Positions 37,699-48,234 are shown, counted from the stretch's first letter. The stretch is DNA of 64,000 nucleotides from an uncultured Bacteroidota bacterium (GCA_902777005.1 CACYSB010000006.1:186001-250000), one strand, 5' to 3'. Notes: generated by a model not told the origin, from the letters alone. Numbers and translations: made by a program.

Positions 37699-40248
37699 AT
37701 GGTTTCGGACAACGAAAAGATTACGAGGGTTGATATAGAGCAGACGATGAAGACTGCCTATATCGACTATGCTATGTCGGTTATCGTGGCGCGAGCCCTT
37801 CCGGATGTGCGCGACGGCTTCAAGCCGGTGCATCGCCGCATCCTGTACTCGATGAACGAGAACGGCATTCTGTACAACACTCCTACGAAGAAGAGCGCCC
37901 GCATCGTGGGTGACGTCATGGGTAAGTACCACCCGCACGGCGACAGCTCCATCTACGGCGCACTGGTGCGTCTGGCACAGGATTGGAGCATGCGCTACAC
38001 ACTGGTGGACGGCCAGGGTAACTTCGGCTCCATCGACGGCGACTCGCCGGCAGCCATGCGTTACACCGAGGCGCGCCTGAAGCAGATAAGCAATGAGCTG
38101 GTGGCCGACATCGACAAGGACACCGTGGACATGGTGCCTACGTACGACAACGAGGGCGAGGAACCCAGCGTGCTGCCCGCCAAGCTGCCCAACCTGCTCA
38201 TCAACGGCTCGAACGGTATCGCCGTGGGTATGGCCACCAATATGCCGACGCACAACCTGCGCGAAGTGCTCGACGGCTGCATGGCCTACATCGACAACAC
38301 CGACATCACCATCGACGAGCTGATGCAATACATCAAGGCCCCCGACTTCCCCCTGGGTGGCACCATCTACGGCTACAACGGTGTGCGCGAGGCCTACACC
38401 ACCGGACGCGGCAGCATCATCCTGCGTGCCGACACGGTGATTGAGGAGGACTCGAAGGGTCACAACGTCATTGTGGCCACCACGATACCCTACGGCGTCA
38501 ACAAGAGCGAGATGATCAAGAAGACCGCCAATCTGGCCAAGGAAGGCAAGATAGAGGGCATCCTGGATATCCGCGACGAGAGCGACAAGGACGGCATACG
38601 TGTGGTGTATGTGCTGCGCAACGACGTGGTGCCGAATGTGATACTCAACAAACTGTTCCAGCTCACCGAGTTGCAGAGCAGTTTTGCTGTGAACAACATC
38701 GCCTTGGTGCACGGCCGCCCGAAGCTGCTGAACCTGAAAGAGCTTGTGGGCTACTTCATAGAGCACCGCGAAGAGGTGGTGACACGCCGCACCCAGTTCG
38801 ACATGGCTGAGGCCGAGAAGCGTGCCCACATACTGGCGGGTCTGCTGCGTGCCATAGACATCATCGACGAGATAGTGGCTCTGATACGTGCCAGCAAGAC
38901 ACCCGACGAGGCCCGTCAGGGACTGATGGACCGCTACCAGTTCAGCGACCTGCAGGCACGCGCCATTGTCGACATGCGCCTGGCTCAGCTCACTGGCCTG
39001 CAGCACCAGAAACTGCAGGACGAATACGACGAGAAGATGCGCTTCATAGAGCGCTGCAAAGAGATTCTCGGCGACCACAATGTGCTGATGCAGGTCATCA
39101 AAGGCGAGTTGCAGGAGCTGCGCGAGAAGTACGGCGACGACCGTCGCACCGCCATCAAGTACGACGCCGCCGGCTTCCGCATCGAGGACACCATCCCCGA
39201 CGAGCAGGTGGTCATCACAATCAGTCACAAGGGCTATATCAAACGCACGCCGCTCACCGAATACCGCACGCAGAGCCGCGGCGGTGTGGGCTCGAAGGGC
39301 AGCGCTGTGCGCAGCGAGGACTTCGTGGAGCATATATTCACCTGTACCAACCACAACTACCTGCTGTTCTTCACTGAGAAAGGCCGCTGCTACTGGATGC
39401 GCGCCTTCGAGGTGCCCGAGGGCGAGAAGAACACCAAGGGCCGCCCGATACTGAACTGCATCAACATAGAGCCGGACGACAAGGTGAAGGCATACGTGAA
39501 CGTGGAGACCTTGAGCGATGCTGAGTACGTGGGCAACCACTACATAGTGATGTGCACAAAGAACGGCATAGTGAAGAAGACCACGCTGGAGGCCTACTCG
39601 CGTCCGCGCCAGAACGGTATCATCGCCATCGGCATCCGCGAAGGCGACGAGCTGCTCACCGCCTGCCTGACCGACGGCGAGAGCTACATGCTCATAGCCT
39701 CGAAGAAGGGCAAGGTGATGATATGCCCGGAGAAGGAGTTCCGCACCATGGGACGCGGCGCCAGCGGCGTGAAGGGTATGGAGCTCGACCCCAACGACGA
39801 TGCAGCCATCGACATGCTGTGCCTGCCGAGCGAGGACGAGAACCTGCTGGTGGTCACCGAGCATGGCTACGGCAAGCGTTCGGCCCTGGCCGACTACCGC
39901 GCCACGCTGCACCGCGGCGGTAAGGGTGTGAAAGCCATGCAGATAACCGACAAGACCGGCCCGCTGGTGGCTGTGACCAACGTCACTGAGGACCACGACC
40001 TGATGATTATCAACCGCAGTGGCATAACCATCCGCATGAAGGTGGCCGACCTGCGCGTGCTCGGCCGTGCCACTCAGGGTGTGAAGCTGATAGACCTGCG
40101 CGGCAAGGACTACATAGCCTCCATCACGAAGGTGCCCACCGAGGACGAGGAACCTGAGAACGACGGACAACAGATGGAAGGAAATGTTACTGTCGAGAGC
40201 AATAATATTGAGAACAACGATACTAATATAGAAGAAAATAACCAATAA
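37699..40248 (+). CDS. gyrA: DNA gyrase subunit A
   Basis: 849 residues. Begins with the breakage-reunion domain: [27 protein letters not shown], the quinolone region [19 protein letters not shown] (Ser at the position of E. coli Ser83, the susceptible state), and catalytic Tyr in [10 protein letters not shown]. The C-terminal six-bladed domain contains [11 protein letters not shown] in place of the GyrA box QRRGGKG, and [19 protein letters not shown]. The last ~35 residues are acidic and Asn-rich. That it is gyrase rather than ParC is suggested by the GyrA-box-like motif. TPR gene follows after 12 bp. Confidence 0.95.
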   Translation: MVSDNEKITRVDIEQTMKTAYIDYAMSVIVARALPDVRDGFKPVHRRILYSMNENGILYNTPTKKSARIVGDVMGKYHPHGDSSIYGALVRLAQDWSMRYTLVDGQGNFGSIDGDSPAAMRYTEARLKQISNELVADIDKDTVDMVPTYDNEGEEPSVLPAKLPNLLINGSNGIAVGMATNMPTHNLREVLDGCMAYIDNTDITIDELMQYIKAPDFPLGGTIYGYNGVREAYTTGRGSIILRADTVIEEDSKGHNVIVATTIPYGVNKSEMIKKTANLAKEGKIEGILDIRDESDKDGIRVVYVLRNDVVPNVILNKLFQLTELQSSFAVNNIALVHGRPKLLNLKELVGYFIEHREEVVTRRTQFDMAEAEKRAHILAGLLRAIDIIDEIVALIRASKTPDEARQGLMDRYQFSDLQARAIVDMRLAQLTGLQHQKLQDEYDEKMRFIERCKEILGDHNVLMQVIKGELQELREKYGDDRRTAIKYDAAGFRIEDTIPDEQVVITISHKGYIKRTPLTEYRTQSRGGVGSKGSAVRSEDFVEHIFTCTNHNYLLFFTEKGRCYWMRAFEVPEGEKNTKGRPILNCINIEPDDKVKAYVNVETLSDAEYVGNHYIVMCTKNGIVKKTTLEAYSRPRQNGIIAIGIREGDELLTACLTDGESYMLIASKKGKVMICPEKEFRTMGRGASGVKGMELDPNDDAAIDMLCLPSEDENLLVVTEHGYGKRSALADYRATLHRGGKGVKAMQITDKTGPLVAVTNVTEDHDLMIINRSGITIRMKVADLRVLGRATQGVKLIDLRGKDYIASITKVPTEDEEPENDGQQMEGNVTVESNNIENNDTNIEENNQ

Positions 40249-40260
40249 AAAGACAAAGAT

Positions 40261-41487
40261 ATGAAACTGAAGAAAATCAGCATGATTTTGGCCCTTGCGG
40301 CAATAACCTTCGGCGCAAGTGCCCAGACAGTGAATGTGCAGAGCGCCATCCAGGACCTTAAGAAGAACTACCTGAAGAAGGCCAAGTCGGAGATTGACCT
40401 TGCCTGTGAGCACGAGAGCACAAAGGACGATGCAAAGACCTGGTGCTACAAAGGACTCATATATGCCAGAATCGGAGGTGAGGCTAGCAATCCCAAGTCG
40501 AAGTTCAAAGACCTGGCTCCCAACTGGGCCGAGGAGGCTTATGCTGCCGCCCTCGAGTGCAAACGCCTGGACACCAAGAACGAGTATGCCGAGGAAAACA
40601 ACTCTGTGTTCCGCTTCGTGGGTAACGAGTATTACAGCCGTGCCACCGAGGCCTACAACGCCAAGCGTTTTGAGGAAGCCTTGCAGAACGCTGAGAAGGC
40701 TGTGGAAATGTTCAACAACAGCGGTGATTCGAAGTTCGCCGGAGAGAGCATCTACATTGCAGGTATCAGCGCAAAGGCCTTGAACGACAGCGAGAATACC
40801 AAGAAGTATTTCAACCAGCTCATACGCAAGCGCACCGACAAGAACTACGTGTACCGCACCCTGTTCAACCTCTACAAAGAAGAGGGTAACAACGACGGTG
40901 CCATGAAGGTGGCCACGAGCTACATGAAGAACCGCAAGAACGACTACAACGCCTATCTGCTGATGGCTGAGGGCTACCTGCTGAACAACAACCTGGAGAA
41001 AGGCAAGGAGATGATCAATACGGCTCTTGACCTCACGAAGGACAGCGCAAATCTCTATCCGCAGATACTGGGACTGGCCGCTGCCATTCTGGAGAGCATG
41101 CAGGACTATGCCGGTGCCGAGGCCAAGTATCAGGAGAGCTTGACCCTGTCGCCCAACCAGTTTGAGGCCAACTTCGGCATGGGTAAGATGATCTTCAACC
41201 GCGGTGTTGACAAACTGGATGCCGCCAACGCAGTTCCTCCCGAAGACGAGACCGGCCTGTACGACCGCCTGCTTGAGGAGAGTAACGGTTTCTTCCGCCA
41301 GTCGATACAGTATTTCCAGTCCGCTATCAGCTACATCGACGCCCTGCCGGACAACGCCAAAGCCGCACAGCGTCCAAACCTCTTCAACTGCCTGTCGGCC
41401 CTGAAGACCGTCTACGCCCGTCTGGAGATGTACGACGAGTTGAAGGTTGTCAACGCCCGCATGGAAGAGATACAGAAAGCCCAGTAA
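40261..41487 (+). CDS. Periplasmic TPR repeat protein
   Basis: 408 residues. Signal peptide MKLKKISMILALAAITFGAS with cut after ASA-Q. Helical TPR-type repeats throughout, for example AWYKGLIYARIG-like CYKGLIYARIGGE, EEALQNAEKAVEMFNNSG, YNAYLLMAEGYLLNNNLEKG and GAEAKYQESLTLSPNQFEANFGMG. Likely a periplasmic or outer-membrane-associated scaffold; partner unknown. It lies 12 bp after gyrA and overlaps the proposed TTG start of the TonB receptor gene, so the three genes may be cotranscribed. Confidence 0.82.
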   Translation: MKLKKISMILALAAITFGASAQTVNVQSAIQDLKKNYLKKAKSEIDLACEHESTKDDAKTWCYKGLIYARIGGEASNPKSKFKDLAPNWAEEAYAAALECKRLDTKNEYAEENNSVFRFVGNEYYSRATEAYNAKRFEEALQNAEKAVEMFNNSGDSKFAGESIYIAGISAKALNDSENTKKYFNQLIRKRTDKNYVYRTLFNLYKEEGNNDGAMKVATSYMKNRKNDYNAYLLMAEGYLLNNNLEKGKEMINTALDLTKDSANLYPQILGLAAAILESMQDYAGAEAKYQESLTLSPNQFEANFGMGKMIFNRGVDKLDAANAVPPEDETGLYDRLLEESNGFFRQSIQYFQSAISYIDALPDNAKAAQRPNLFNCLSALKTVYARLEMYDELKVVNARMEEIQKAQ

Positions 41488-43918
41488 GCTGAAAAAGACG
41501 CTCATCCAAACACTGATACTCCTTGCTCTGCCGATGTATGTGGCGGGGCAAGGAGTTTTGGCAGGCAGGGTCACCGATGCTGCTACGGGTGAACCATTGG
41601 AGTTTGTCAATGTCGGTGTACCCGGTTCGGGTATAGGTTGTGTCACCAATGTCAAAGGCTATTATAGAATAGAAATAAAAAACGCCGACAGCGTGACAGT
41701 GCGCTACTCCTTCACAGGATATGAAAGCAAGGAGATGCGGCTGAAGATTGACGGCGAGGTGCGGAATGATGTGTTGCTGAAGCATGTGGCCAAAAAGCTT
41801 GACGAAGTCGAAATCAGTGACGACAAAACGCGTCAGAGTAGCTTCACGCATATTGACGTGCAGAAGCTTGACGATGCCGTAGGACCGACAGGAGGTGTGG
41901 AGAGCCTGCTGAAGACGCTGCCGGATGTTAATTCGAACAACGAGCTGAGCAGCCAGTACTCTGTGCGAGGAGGCTCGTTTGACGAGAACCTTGTGTACAT
42001 CAATGGCGTGGAGGTGTTCCGTCCCATGCTGATACGCAGCGGACAGCAGGAGGGTATGAGTATCATAAACCCGGACCTTGTTGACTACATACTGTTTTCT
42101 CCCGGAGGCTTTGAGGCTTCGTATGGCGACAAGATGTCGTCGGTGCTTGATATCACGTACAGCCGTCCGGTGGAATTCAAGGGAAAGGTGACCGCCAGCA
42201 TGCTTGGCGGTGCCGCATCGGTGCAAGGCAGAGTGGGGGAGAAGTGGAGCTATGCGGCAGCGTTGCGTCACCATAGGAACAGCTATCTGCTACGTACGCT
42301 TGACACCAAAGGCAGCTATACCACGCGCTACACCGACCTGCAGGCAGTCATTGGATACAAGGTAAGCGAGCGGCTTGACTTGGGGCTGCTGGCCATATGG
42401 ACAAATAATGTTTATGGGCTTGTGCCTAAGAGCCAGACGACGGCTTTCAATCAGCGCACGATGGAGATAGACATATACTTCGACGGTGCCGAAGAAGACA
42501 AGTATCGCACATTGCTTGGAGCACTTACCATGGATTGGCGCCCGAGCGATGACTGGCGTGTGACAGGCAGTCTCTCGGTGCAGGATATTGCTGAAAGCGA
42601 GCGATACGACATACAGAGCCAGTATTGGCTTTACCAGGTGGGATTGGGTGAAGTGGTCGGTGAGACGGAAAGGTTTGACCGCGGTGTCGGCACTTTCCTT
42701 GAGCATGCGCGCAACCGTCTTTCAACAGGTATCTATGCTCTTGACATGAAAGCCACACGGCAGGCTGTACTCGGAAGCTGGCAGTTTGGAACGAAGATAC
42801 AGTACGAGAATATAAACGACCGGCTACGCGAATGGCGTTGGGTTGACTCGGCAGGTTATGCGTTGCCTGCACTGATGTCAGTGGCTGGTGATACAAATAA
42901 TATACCGGCAAACCCCATATTGCAGCAGTACGCCAATACAATGGGCAGGCTACATACAGTGCGTGCTACAGGCTTTGCCCAACGGGAAATGAATATTGAG
43001 ACACGCAGTGGTGCCGACCTGAAGATATTGGCCGGTGTGCGTGGTGGAATATACGGTGTGACGGCAGAGTCGGACAATGCAACGAGAGGGACTATAAGCC
43101 CAAGGGCGAGTGTTGCCTACAAACCAAGATGGGAACGTGACCTGATGTTTAAACTGGCTACAGGCATATATCAGCAGGCGCCGTTCTACCGCGAATACCG
43201 CCGTGAGGACGGTAGCTTGAACCTTAGTTTGAAACCGCAGACATCATATCAGGTGACGACAACTGCCGACTGGAATCTGAAGTTGTGGGAGCGTCCGTTC
43301 AAGATAACGGCAGACCTATACTATAAGTATATAACGGATCTTGTGCCGTATACGGTGGACAACCTCCGTATCAGCTACCATCCGGACCAGCTGGCGGTGG
43401 CTTATGCGGCAGGCGTAAGTCTGCGTATAAACGGCGAGTTTGTGGAGGGGCTGGAATCGTGGGCAAGTGTCTCACTGATGAAGACGCAGGAAGACATAGC
43501 CGGAGACCAGTTTGGATGGCTTGACCGGCCCACTGACCAGCGCTTCTCGGTTAAGGTCTTTGTGCAGGATTACATACCGACGATACCGTGGTGGCGCATG
43601 AGCCTCAGCGTCGTATATGCAACAGGAATGCCAGTGACAGCACCATATGGACGGCAGGAGGTGTCATTGCGCCTACCGTACTATCTGCGTGTGGATTGGG
43701 GTAATACTGTGCAGCTGGCGCGATTCGAGCGTCTCAAGCACTGGAAAGTGTTCCGCTATGTGGAAGATATTCAAATTGGAGTAGAGGTGTTCAACCTTTT
43801 CGACAAACAAAACGTGGTGTCGTATCTATGGGTGACCGACTATGACAATCATCCATACCGCGTACCGAATTACCTTACGGCACGTCAGGTCAATGTCAAG
43901 CTGACAGTTCTCTTTTAA
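41447..43918 (+). CDS. TonB-dependent receptor with carboxypeptidase-like N-terminal domain
   Basis: 823 residues if it starts at TTG 41447. No ATG or GTG precedes the signal peptide KKTLIQTLILLALPMYVAGQ; a CTG at 41489, one base after the TPR stop, would give an ideal signal peptide and is an alternative. Then a carboxypeptidase-regulatory-like fold (LAGRVTDAATGEPLEFVNV), plug domain (GVESLLKTLPDVNSNNELSSQYSVRGGSFDENLVYINGV) and a 22-strand barrel. It lacks an obvious SusD partner nearby, so siderophore, vitamin or peptide uptake is as likely as glycan uptake. Confidence 0.88.
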   Translation: MSTPAWKRYRKPSKLKKTLIQTLILLALPMYVAGQGVLAGRVTDAATGEPLEFVNVGVPGSGIGCVTNVKGYYRIEIKNADSVTVRYSFTGYESKEMRLKIDGEVRNDVLLKHVAKKLDEVEISDDKTRQSSFTHIDVQKLDDAVGPTGGVESLLKTLPDVNSNNELSSQYSVRGGSFDENLVYINGVEVFRPMLIRSGQQEGMSIINPDLVDYILFSPGGFEASYGDKMSSVLDITYSRPVEFKGKVTASMLGGAASVQGRVGEKWSYAAALRHHRNSYLLRTLDTKGSYTTRYTDLQAVIGYKVSERLDLGLLAIWTNNVYGLVPKSQTTAFNQRTMEIDIYFDGAEEDKYRTLLGALTMDWRPSDDWRVTGSLSVQDIAESERYDIQSQYWLYQVGLGEVVGETERFDRGVGTFLEHARNRLSTGIYALDMKATRQAVLGSWQFGTKIQYENINDRLREWRWVDSAGYALPALMSVAGDTNNIPANPILQQYANTMGRLHTVRATGFAQREMNIETRSGADLKILAGVRGGIYGVTAESDNATRGTISPRASVAYKPRWERDLMFKLATGIYQQAPFYREYRREDGSLNLSLKPQTSYQVTTTADWNLKLWERPFKITADLYYKYITDLVPYTVDNLRISYHPDQLAVAYAAGVSLRINGEFVEGLESWASVSLMKTQEDIAGDQFGWLDRPTDQRFSVKVFVQDYIPTIPWWRMSLSVVYATGMPVTAPYGRQEVSLRLPYYLRVDWGNTVQLARFERLKHWKVFRYVEDIQIGVEVFNLFDKQNVVSYLWVTDYDNHPYRVPNYLTARQVNVKLTVLF

Positions 43919-44298
43919 TTCTTTCCTTTCCTTGCGCGGTCTACAAAACGGACCAGCGCCACTGTCTCAAAGACGAGGTACACCACATAGCCTATACAGA
44001 AAGCGATAAGGAATCGGCGTCCTTGTCCAGGGTTGGTAAGTAGGAATATTGTAAGGACAATCAAGTGTATGAACAGCACACCAACCGTCGAGCCAAGAAA
44101 GAGTTGCACAAATGTCTTGGGTGAACGATTCATTGCTTTCACCACAATAGTGTGTTGTACCAGTGTCAATGCGGCGAAATAAAGCACCAACAACGACATT
44201 GCAATGATAAACAAATGTGGAGCTGTCCACATAACAATAAAGGTTGCCAGCACAAGGACAAGGCTGACAACCAGTAATGAAATATAGTAACGTCGCAT
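43915..44298 (-). CDS. Four-helix membrane protein, 127 aa, unknown
   Basis: Four clear membrane helices (about 5-28, 31-52, 66-87, 97-117) joined by short basic loops, ending RFVDRARKGKN. I do not recognise the family. Its start is one base after the pyrI stop, so it belongs to the pyrBI transcript. Tail-to-tail overlap of 4 bp with the TonB receptor gene. Confidence 0.75.
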   Translation of the reverse strand: MRRYYISLLVVSLVLVLATFIVMWTAPHLFIIAMSLLVLYFAALTLVQHTIVVKAMNRSPKTFVQLFLGSTVGVLFIHLIVLTIFLLTNPGQGRRFLIAFCIGYVVYLVFETVALVRFVDRARKGKN

Positions 44299-44299
44299 A

Positions 44300-44761
44300 C
44301 TATTCGCTGAACTTCATGGTTTCCTTCGTGGTGAACTTCTCGCAGTAGTGGCAGCGAAGCTTGAGGTTCTCTTTGTCGACAATGTCGAACTTAGTTGGTA
44401 CAACTTCTGCGTTTGTGATGCACTTGGGGTTGGCGCAGCGCACGAAGTTTTCAATGTGGTCGGGGATTTCGGCCTTGAACTTATCAACCACTTTGTAGTC
44501 GGCAATGTCGATTATAGATGCGAAGGGAGCAACGAGGGCTATCTTACTCACCTCTTCCTTGTTGAAGTGCTTGTTCTTGATTTTTACGATACCTTTCTTG
44601 CCGAGCTTGTTGCTGTTAAGGTAATTGCCTATGAGCACCTCATCCTTGTATTTCTCAAGGCCAAGGATACGGATGACTTGATAGACAGATTCTGTGGGAA
44701 TATGATCAATGACAGTGCCGTTTTCAATAGCGGAAACGACCATCTCTTTTTTGTTTTCCAT
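44300..44761 (-). CDS. pyrI: Aspartate carbamoyltransferase regulatory subunit
   Basis: 153 residues. Allosteric subunit of ATCase. N-terminal nucleotide-binding domain (GTVIDHIPTESVYQVIRILG) and C-terminal zinc domain with four cysteines: CANPKC and CHYC. All four zinc ligands are present, so it should assemble with PyrB into the E. coli-like holoenzyme and respond to CTP/ATP. Lies 32 bp after pyrB. Confidence 0.95.
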   Translation of the reverse strand: MENKKEMVVSAIENGTVIDHIPTESVYQVIRILGLEKYKDEVLIGNYLNSNKLGKKGIVKIKNKHFNKEEVSKIALVAPFASIIDIADYKVVDKFKAEIPDHIENFVRCANPKCITNAEVVPTKFDIVDKENLKLRCHYCEKFTTKETMKFSE

Positions 44762-44793
44762 TGTTTTAAACTTTAATCATTAAACAGTAATCT

Positions 44794-45711
44794 TTATCTC
44801 ACACCGAGTATGGCAGCCATAAGTGCCTGGCGGACATAGACGCCGTTCTGAGCCTGTTGGAAGTAGTAGGCGTATGGGGTGCTGTCCACGTCGGTGGTAA
44901 TTTCATTCACACGTGGCAGTGGGTGCAGGATGCGCATGTTGTCCTTGCAGCCTTTAAGCATGCTGGCGGTAAGGATGCAACTGTCCTTCACACGCTCATA
45001 CTCCATCTGATCCGGGAAGCGCTCGCGCTGCACGCGGGTCATATATATGATGTCTGCTGTGGGAATGACGTCCTTCAGGTCTGTATATTGATAGTATTTG
45101 AGTCCGGCATCCTTGATGCTCATCTTCACGCTCGACGGGAGCTTCAACTCAATGGGCGACACAAGATGGAAAGTGGCGTTGAAATTACACATGGCCTGCA
45201 CCAGCGAATGGACGGTACGGCCATATTTAAGGTCCCCCACCATAGCGATATTAAGATTGTCGAGTTTGCCTTGTGTTTTTCGGATGCTGTAGAGGTCAAG
45301 CATGCACTGCGTGGGGTGCTGGTTGGCACCGTCACCTGCATTGATCACGGGCACCGACGCCACCTCGGAGGCGTAGCGCGACGAGCCCTCTTTGGGGTTG
45401 CGCATCACGATAAGGTCGCTGTATGATGAGACCATCACTATGGTATCGTGCAGCGATTCTCCTTTCTGGACGCTCGTTCCGCCGGGGTCGCTGAAGCCTA
45501 TAATGCGGGCGCCAAGCTGGTTGGCGGCGCTCTCGAAGCTCAGGCGCGTACGTGTGGATGGCTCAAAGAACAGGGTGGCTACTACCTTGTCCGACAAGAT
45601 TTTCTGCTTCGGGTTCTTCTCAAACTCCTCGGCGATGTCCAACACCTCGATGTACTCCTCTTTCGAGAAGTCCGTGATGGAGATGAGGTTGCGTCCTTTT
45701 AAAGTGCTCAT
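44794..45711 (-). CDS. pyrB: Aspartate carbamoyltransferase catalytic subunit
   Basis: 305 residues from ATG 45711 (an upstream open stretch is poorly conserved and overlaps the intergenic spacer). Condenses carbamoyl phosphate with aspartate in pyrimidine synthesis. Carbamoyl-phosphate motif FFEPSTRTRLSFE, then HPTQCMLDLYSI and the C-terminal ILHPLPRVNEI are intact. Followed by pyrI, preceded by a TPR lipoprotein gene (19-bp gap). Confidence 0.95.
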   Translation of the reverse strand: MSTLKGRNLISITDFSKEEYIEVLDIAEEFEKNPKQKILSDKVVATLFFEPSTRTRLSFESAANQLGARIIGFSDPGGTSVQKGESLHDTIVMVSSYSDLIVMRNPKEGSSRYASEVASVPVINAGDGANQHPTQCMLDLYSIRKTQGKLDNLNIAMVGDLKYGRTVHSLVQAMCNFNATFHLVSPIELKLPSSVKMSIKDAGLKYYQYTDLKDVIPTADIIYMTRVQRERFPDQMEYERVKDSCILTASMLKGCKDNMRILHPLPRVNEITTDVDSTPYAYYFQQAQNGVYVRQALMAAILGVR

Positions 45712-45730
45712 GATGTTTTGTATATTATGA

Positions 45731-46639
45731 TTATTTGTTTTCAGTAAATATTGCGGCGTTTCTCTGCGCCTCTTCATTGTTGGGATTGGCTTCCAATGCT
45801 TTCGTGAAATACTCCAATGCTCGGTCCATATCGCCGTACACTTCTTTCTCCAGCCAACCCAGGTTGTTCAATGCGTCAGAACTGTTAGGGTTCACGTCCA
45901 GCATCTGCCGATACAGTTTTTCTGCTTCAGCATAGTTCTCTGTCTCCTGATAATACATGGCCAGAGCGTACATGGCGTTGGTATTGGAGGGCTCCAAACG
46001 TAGAGCTGTTGACAGATACTCGACAGCCATTGGGTCATGGTGAGTGGCATAGAGAATGCCTAATTCCTCATAGGCCGGCGCATAGTCGGGATAGAGGTCG
46101 CACACCTTGCGCAGCAATGTCACTGCACTCATGGTGTCGCCTGTCTCCTTGTATATAAAGCCTTTCATGAACAAGGCTGTACGGTTGTCGGGCTCTTTCT
46201 CAGTAACGTTTGTCAAGTGTTTGAGTGAGCGGTCGTAGTCGCGATTGTAGAATGTAAGCTCGCCCATCTTCAACTGTACCTCTTTGCTGTTAGGCGACAG
46301 TTTCTCGGCCTCAGTCAATGCGCTGTAGCTGTTGCTTACGTCGCCGTTGGCAAAATAGATGTCGGCCTGTAGCAGCAGATATTTGTCGTTGTCAGGCACT
46401 TCCTTCACGGCTTTGTTGATGTCGTAAGATGCTTCTTTGGCTCGTCCCATATTCAGCAGCACCTGGGCCCTTTGTGCCAGCAGTGCAGCATCGTTGGGAT
46501 GTTTCTCTATCTGTAGGTCAAGTATCTCAAGTTTCTCTGCGTCTGTCATATCGTCAGTGACAACCTGCTGCTTGCACCCTGAGGCTATTACGGCGGCGAG
46601 CAGCATCGTGAGGTATATGGCGAATCTTTTCTTCATCAT
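45731..46639 (-). CDS. TPR lipoprotein
   Basis: 302 residues. Lipoprotein signal MMKKRFAIYLTMLLAAVIAS then GC. The mature part consists of about seven TPR motifs (for example YAPAYEELGILYATHHDPMAVEYLSTALRLEP and NAMYALAMYYQETENYAEAEKLYRQMLDVNP, NSSDALNNLGWLEKEVYGDMDRALEYFTKALEANP shortened here by reading only key parts). It should sit on the periplasmic side of a membrane as a protein-protein platform. Two adjacent ATGs are possible starts (46639, 46636). Lies 25 bp after dus and 19 bp before pyrB. Confidence 0.85.
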   Translation of the reverse strand: MMKKRFAIYLTMLLAAVIASGCKQQVVTDDMTDAEKLEILDLQIEKHPNDAALLAQRAQVLLNMGRAKEASYDINKAVKEVPDNDKYLLLQADIYFANGDVSNSYSALTEAEKLSPNSKEVQLKMGELTFYNRDYDRSLKHLTNVTEKEPDNRTALFMKGFIYKETGDTMSAVTLLRKVCDLYPDYAPAYEELGILYATHHDPMAVEYLSTALRLEPSNTNAMYALAMYYQETENYAEAEKLYRQMLDVNPNSSDALNNLGWLEKEVYGDMDRALEYFTKALEANPNNEEAQRNAAIFTENK

Positions 46640-46664
46640 TTTCTATTACGCAACTTTCCCTTTT

Positions 46665-47600
46665 TTATTGTATAAAAGTGTAAATCATTTTATCAACAGC
46701 TGTCAATTCCTGTTCTCTCAGTACCTTGCGCGCTTCTGCTTCGCTTATCGGCAACGCCCTCCATAGCATGCACCAGTATTCTTTTGTCTTCCTCAGAGCA
46801 CTTTCTTGCGTTGGTGCTGTCCGTCGTATTTCTTCCATAAGGCGTCCTATGAATTGCTTGGTGAGCTTCATGTCTATCTTCCCCAGCGGTAGGGTAGGTG
46901 TGTACAGTATCCAGCGCCCCACCATGAAGTCGGACACCTTGGGATACATCTCTTTAATCTGCTTTATGTCGGCTACTGTTCTGATGTCACCGTTGTATAT
47001 CACAGGGTGCTTTATCAGCGGAAGCACCTGTCCGAAGGTCTCCATATCCGGCACCCCAGTGTATTGCTGTCGACCGAGACGTGGATGGATTGTTACCGAC
47101 GCCAGTGGATAGTCGTTAAGCACAGGAACCAGTTGGAATATCTCTTCTTTCTGCCGCAGCCCTATGCGCATCTTTACACTCAGCTGTGGTTTCAGTTCTG
47201 GCATCACAGCATCGAGCACCGCCCTCACTTCCTCAGGGTAGGGTAGTATGCCGCTCCCTCTGTGCTTCCCTGTGATGTTGCGCATCGGACAACCTATGTT
47301 CCAGTTCACCTCGCTGTAGCCCATGTCGTACAATCTGTTTCCAAGCGCAATGAACTCTTCCGGCTCTTTGCCGAGGATCTGCGGCGTTATGGGTATAGAG
47401 CCCACGTTGGCTTCAGGCAGCACGTCACGCAGGTAATGCCGTAATGTCGTAGACTGGCTTTTGTCGTTCAGCAGGTTGTGCAGGTTGTGTGTCAGCGACA
47501 GGAATGGTGTCACCGCCAGCCTTATGGCACCAGGGAAGCACTCCTCATATACGCGTCTGAAGAGCAGCTCCGTCAATCCTTGCATTGGTGCCAGTATCAT
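46665..47600 (-). CDS. dus: tRNA-dihydrouridine synthase
   Basis: 311 residues from ATG 47600 (overlaps cvpA by 4 bp; a TTG lies two codons before). FMN-dependent reduction of uridine in tRNA D-loops. Start MILAPMQGLTELLFRR, catalytic Cys in EVNWNIGCPMRNITGKHRGSG (the Cys followed by KxxxGSG-like spacing), VKMRIGL and VIYNGDIRTVADIKQI are the Dus signatures. The class (DusA/B/C) is not certain; the compact form resembles the Bacteroidota DusB/C-like group. Confidence 0.9.
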   Translation of the reverse strand: MILAPMQGLTELLFRRVYEECFPGAIRLAVTPFLSLTHNLHNLLNDKSQSTTLRHYLRDVLPEANVGSIPITPQILGKEPEEFIALGNRLYDMGYSEVNWNIGCPMRNITGKHRGSGILPYPEEVRAVLDAVMPELKPQLSVKMRIGLRQKEEIFQLVPVLNDYPLASVTIHPRLGRQQYTGVPDMETFGQVLPLIKHPVIYNGDIRTVADIKQIKEMYPKVSDFMVGRWILYTPTLPLGKIDMKLTKQFIGRLMEEIRRTAPTQESALRKTKEYWCMLWRALPISEAEARKVLREQELTAVDKMIYTFIQ

Positions 47601-48115
47601 TTGCAATCTTTAATAGTTTTTTCCCAGTCTTCTTTGTGGTCGGCAATAAACTGCTTCAGCGACGCTGTCAGCCTGTTGCCTGTGTTGTACACGGGTTTGT
47701 ATAGCAGGCTCTCCTCCTTGGTCTCTGGCTTCAGCACCTCCTCCTTGCGGTCGAGCATCACTGCATAGTTGAGCACCACGGCCAGTATGCACAGCGCCTT
47801 CAGCATGCCTGACGCTGCGCCGAGCACCCTGTTCACCGTGCTTATGTGGGCCGCCTTCATTAGCCCTTCAACCATTCGTCCTATCATCCATGCCAGCACC
47901 AGTGCTCCGACGAAGCAGACAAAGAATGCCACCAGCACGGCATTTTCGCTCTTCAGTCCCAATAGCTCAGCAACCTCTTGCGACAGGTGCACCGCCGCCC
48001 ATATTCCTGCCAGCAGCCCCACCAGCGTCGCCACCTCACGCACTATACCTTTTCTCCATCCTTGATAGATGAAGTAGCATATTGGCACAGCGAGTATTAT
48101 GTCCAGTATATTCAA
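47597..48115 (-). CDS. cvpA: CvpA family membrane protein
   Basis: 172 residues starting at TTG 48115 (LNILDIILAVPICYFIYQGW read from Met); the in-frame stop just upstream leaves no ATG. Four to five membrane helices, with the CvpA pattern GWRKGIVREVATLVGLLAGIWAA and LAWMIGRMVEGLMKAAHISTVNRVLGAASGM. CvpA is required for colicin V production in E. coli and affects envelope stress; actual function unknown. First gene of the cvpA-dus-TPR-pyrBI run. Confidence 0.87.
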   Translation of the reverse strand: MNILDIILAVPICYFIYQGWRKGIVREVATLVGLLAGIWAAVHLSQEVAELLGLKSENAVLVAFFVCFVGALVLAWMIGRMVEGLMKAAHISTVNRVLGAASGMLKALCILAVVLNYAVMLDRKEEVLKPETKEESLLYKPVYNTGNRLTASLKQFIADHKEDWEKTIKDCK

Positions 48116-48127
48116 CTTTTGATATCA

Positions 48128-48161
48128 CAAAAAAGCGCCTTGTCAGCACTGGCAAGACGCT
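48128..48161 (-). terminator. Terminator after PAP2 gene
   Basis: On the minus strand AGCG-T-CTTG pairs with CAAG-G-CGCT (48134-48161), followed by six Ts (48133-48128). A second perfect 9-bp hairpin ATTTCTATC/GATAGAAAT lies at 48179-48202. Confidence 0.7.
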
Positions 48162-48234
48162 CGAATAACACATTTTCTATTTCTATCACTAACGATAGAA
48201 ATAAGCAAGCACGACATATATAACGCAACAATTC

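Noticed and set aside
37696..41655. A 1319-codon open frame antisense to gyrA and the TPR gene
   Set aside because: GC-rich codon use opens the antisense frame; gyrA is certain on the other strand and the antisense protein is low-complexity with no recognisable domain.
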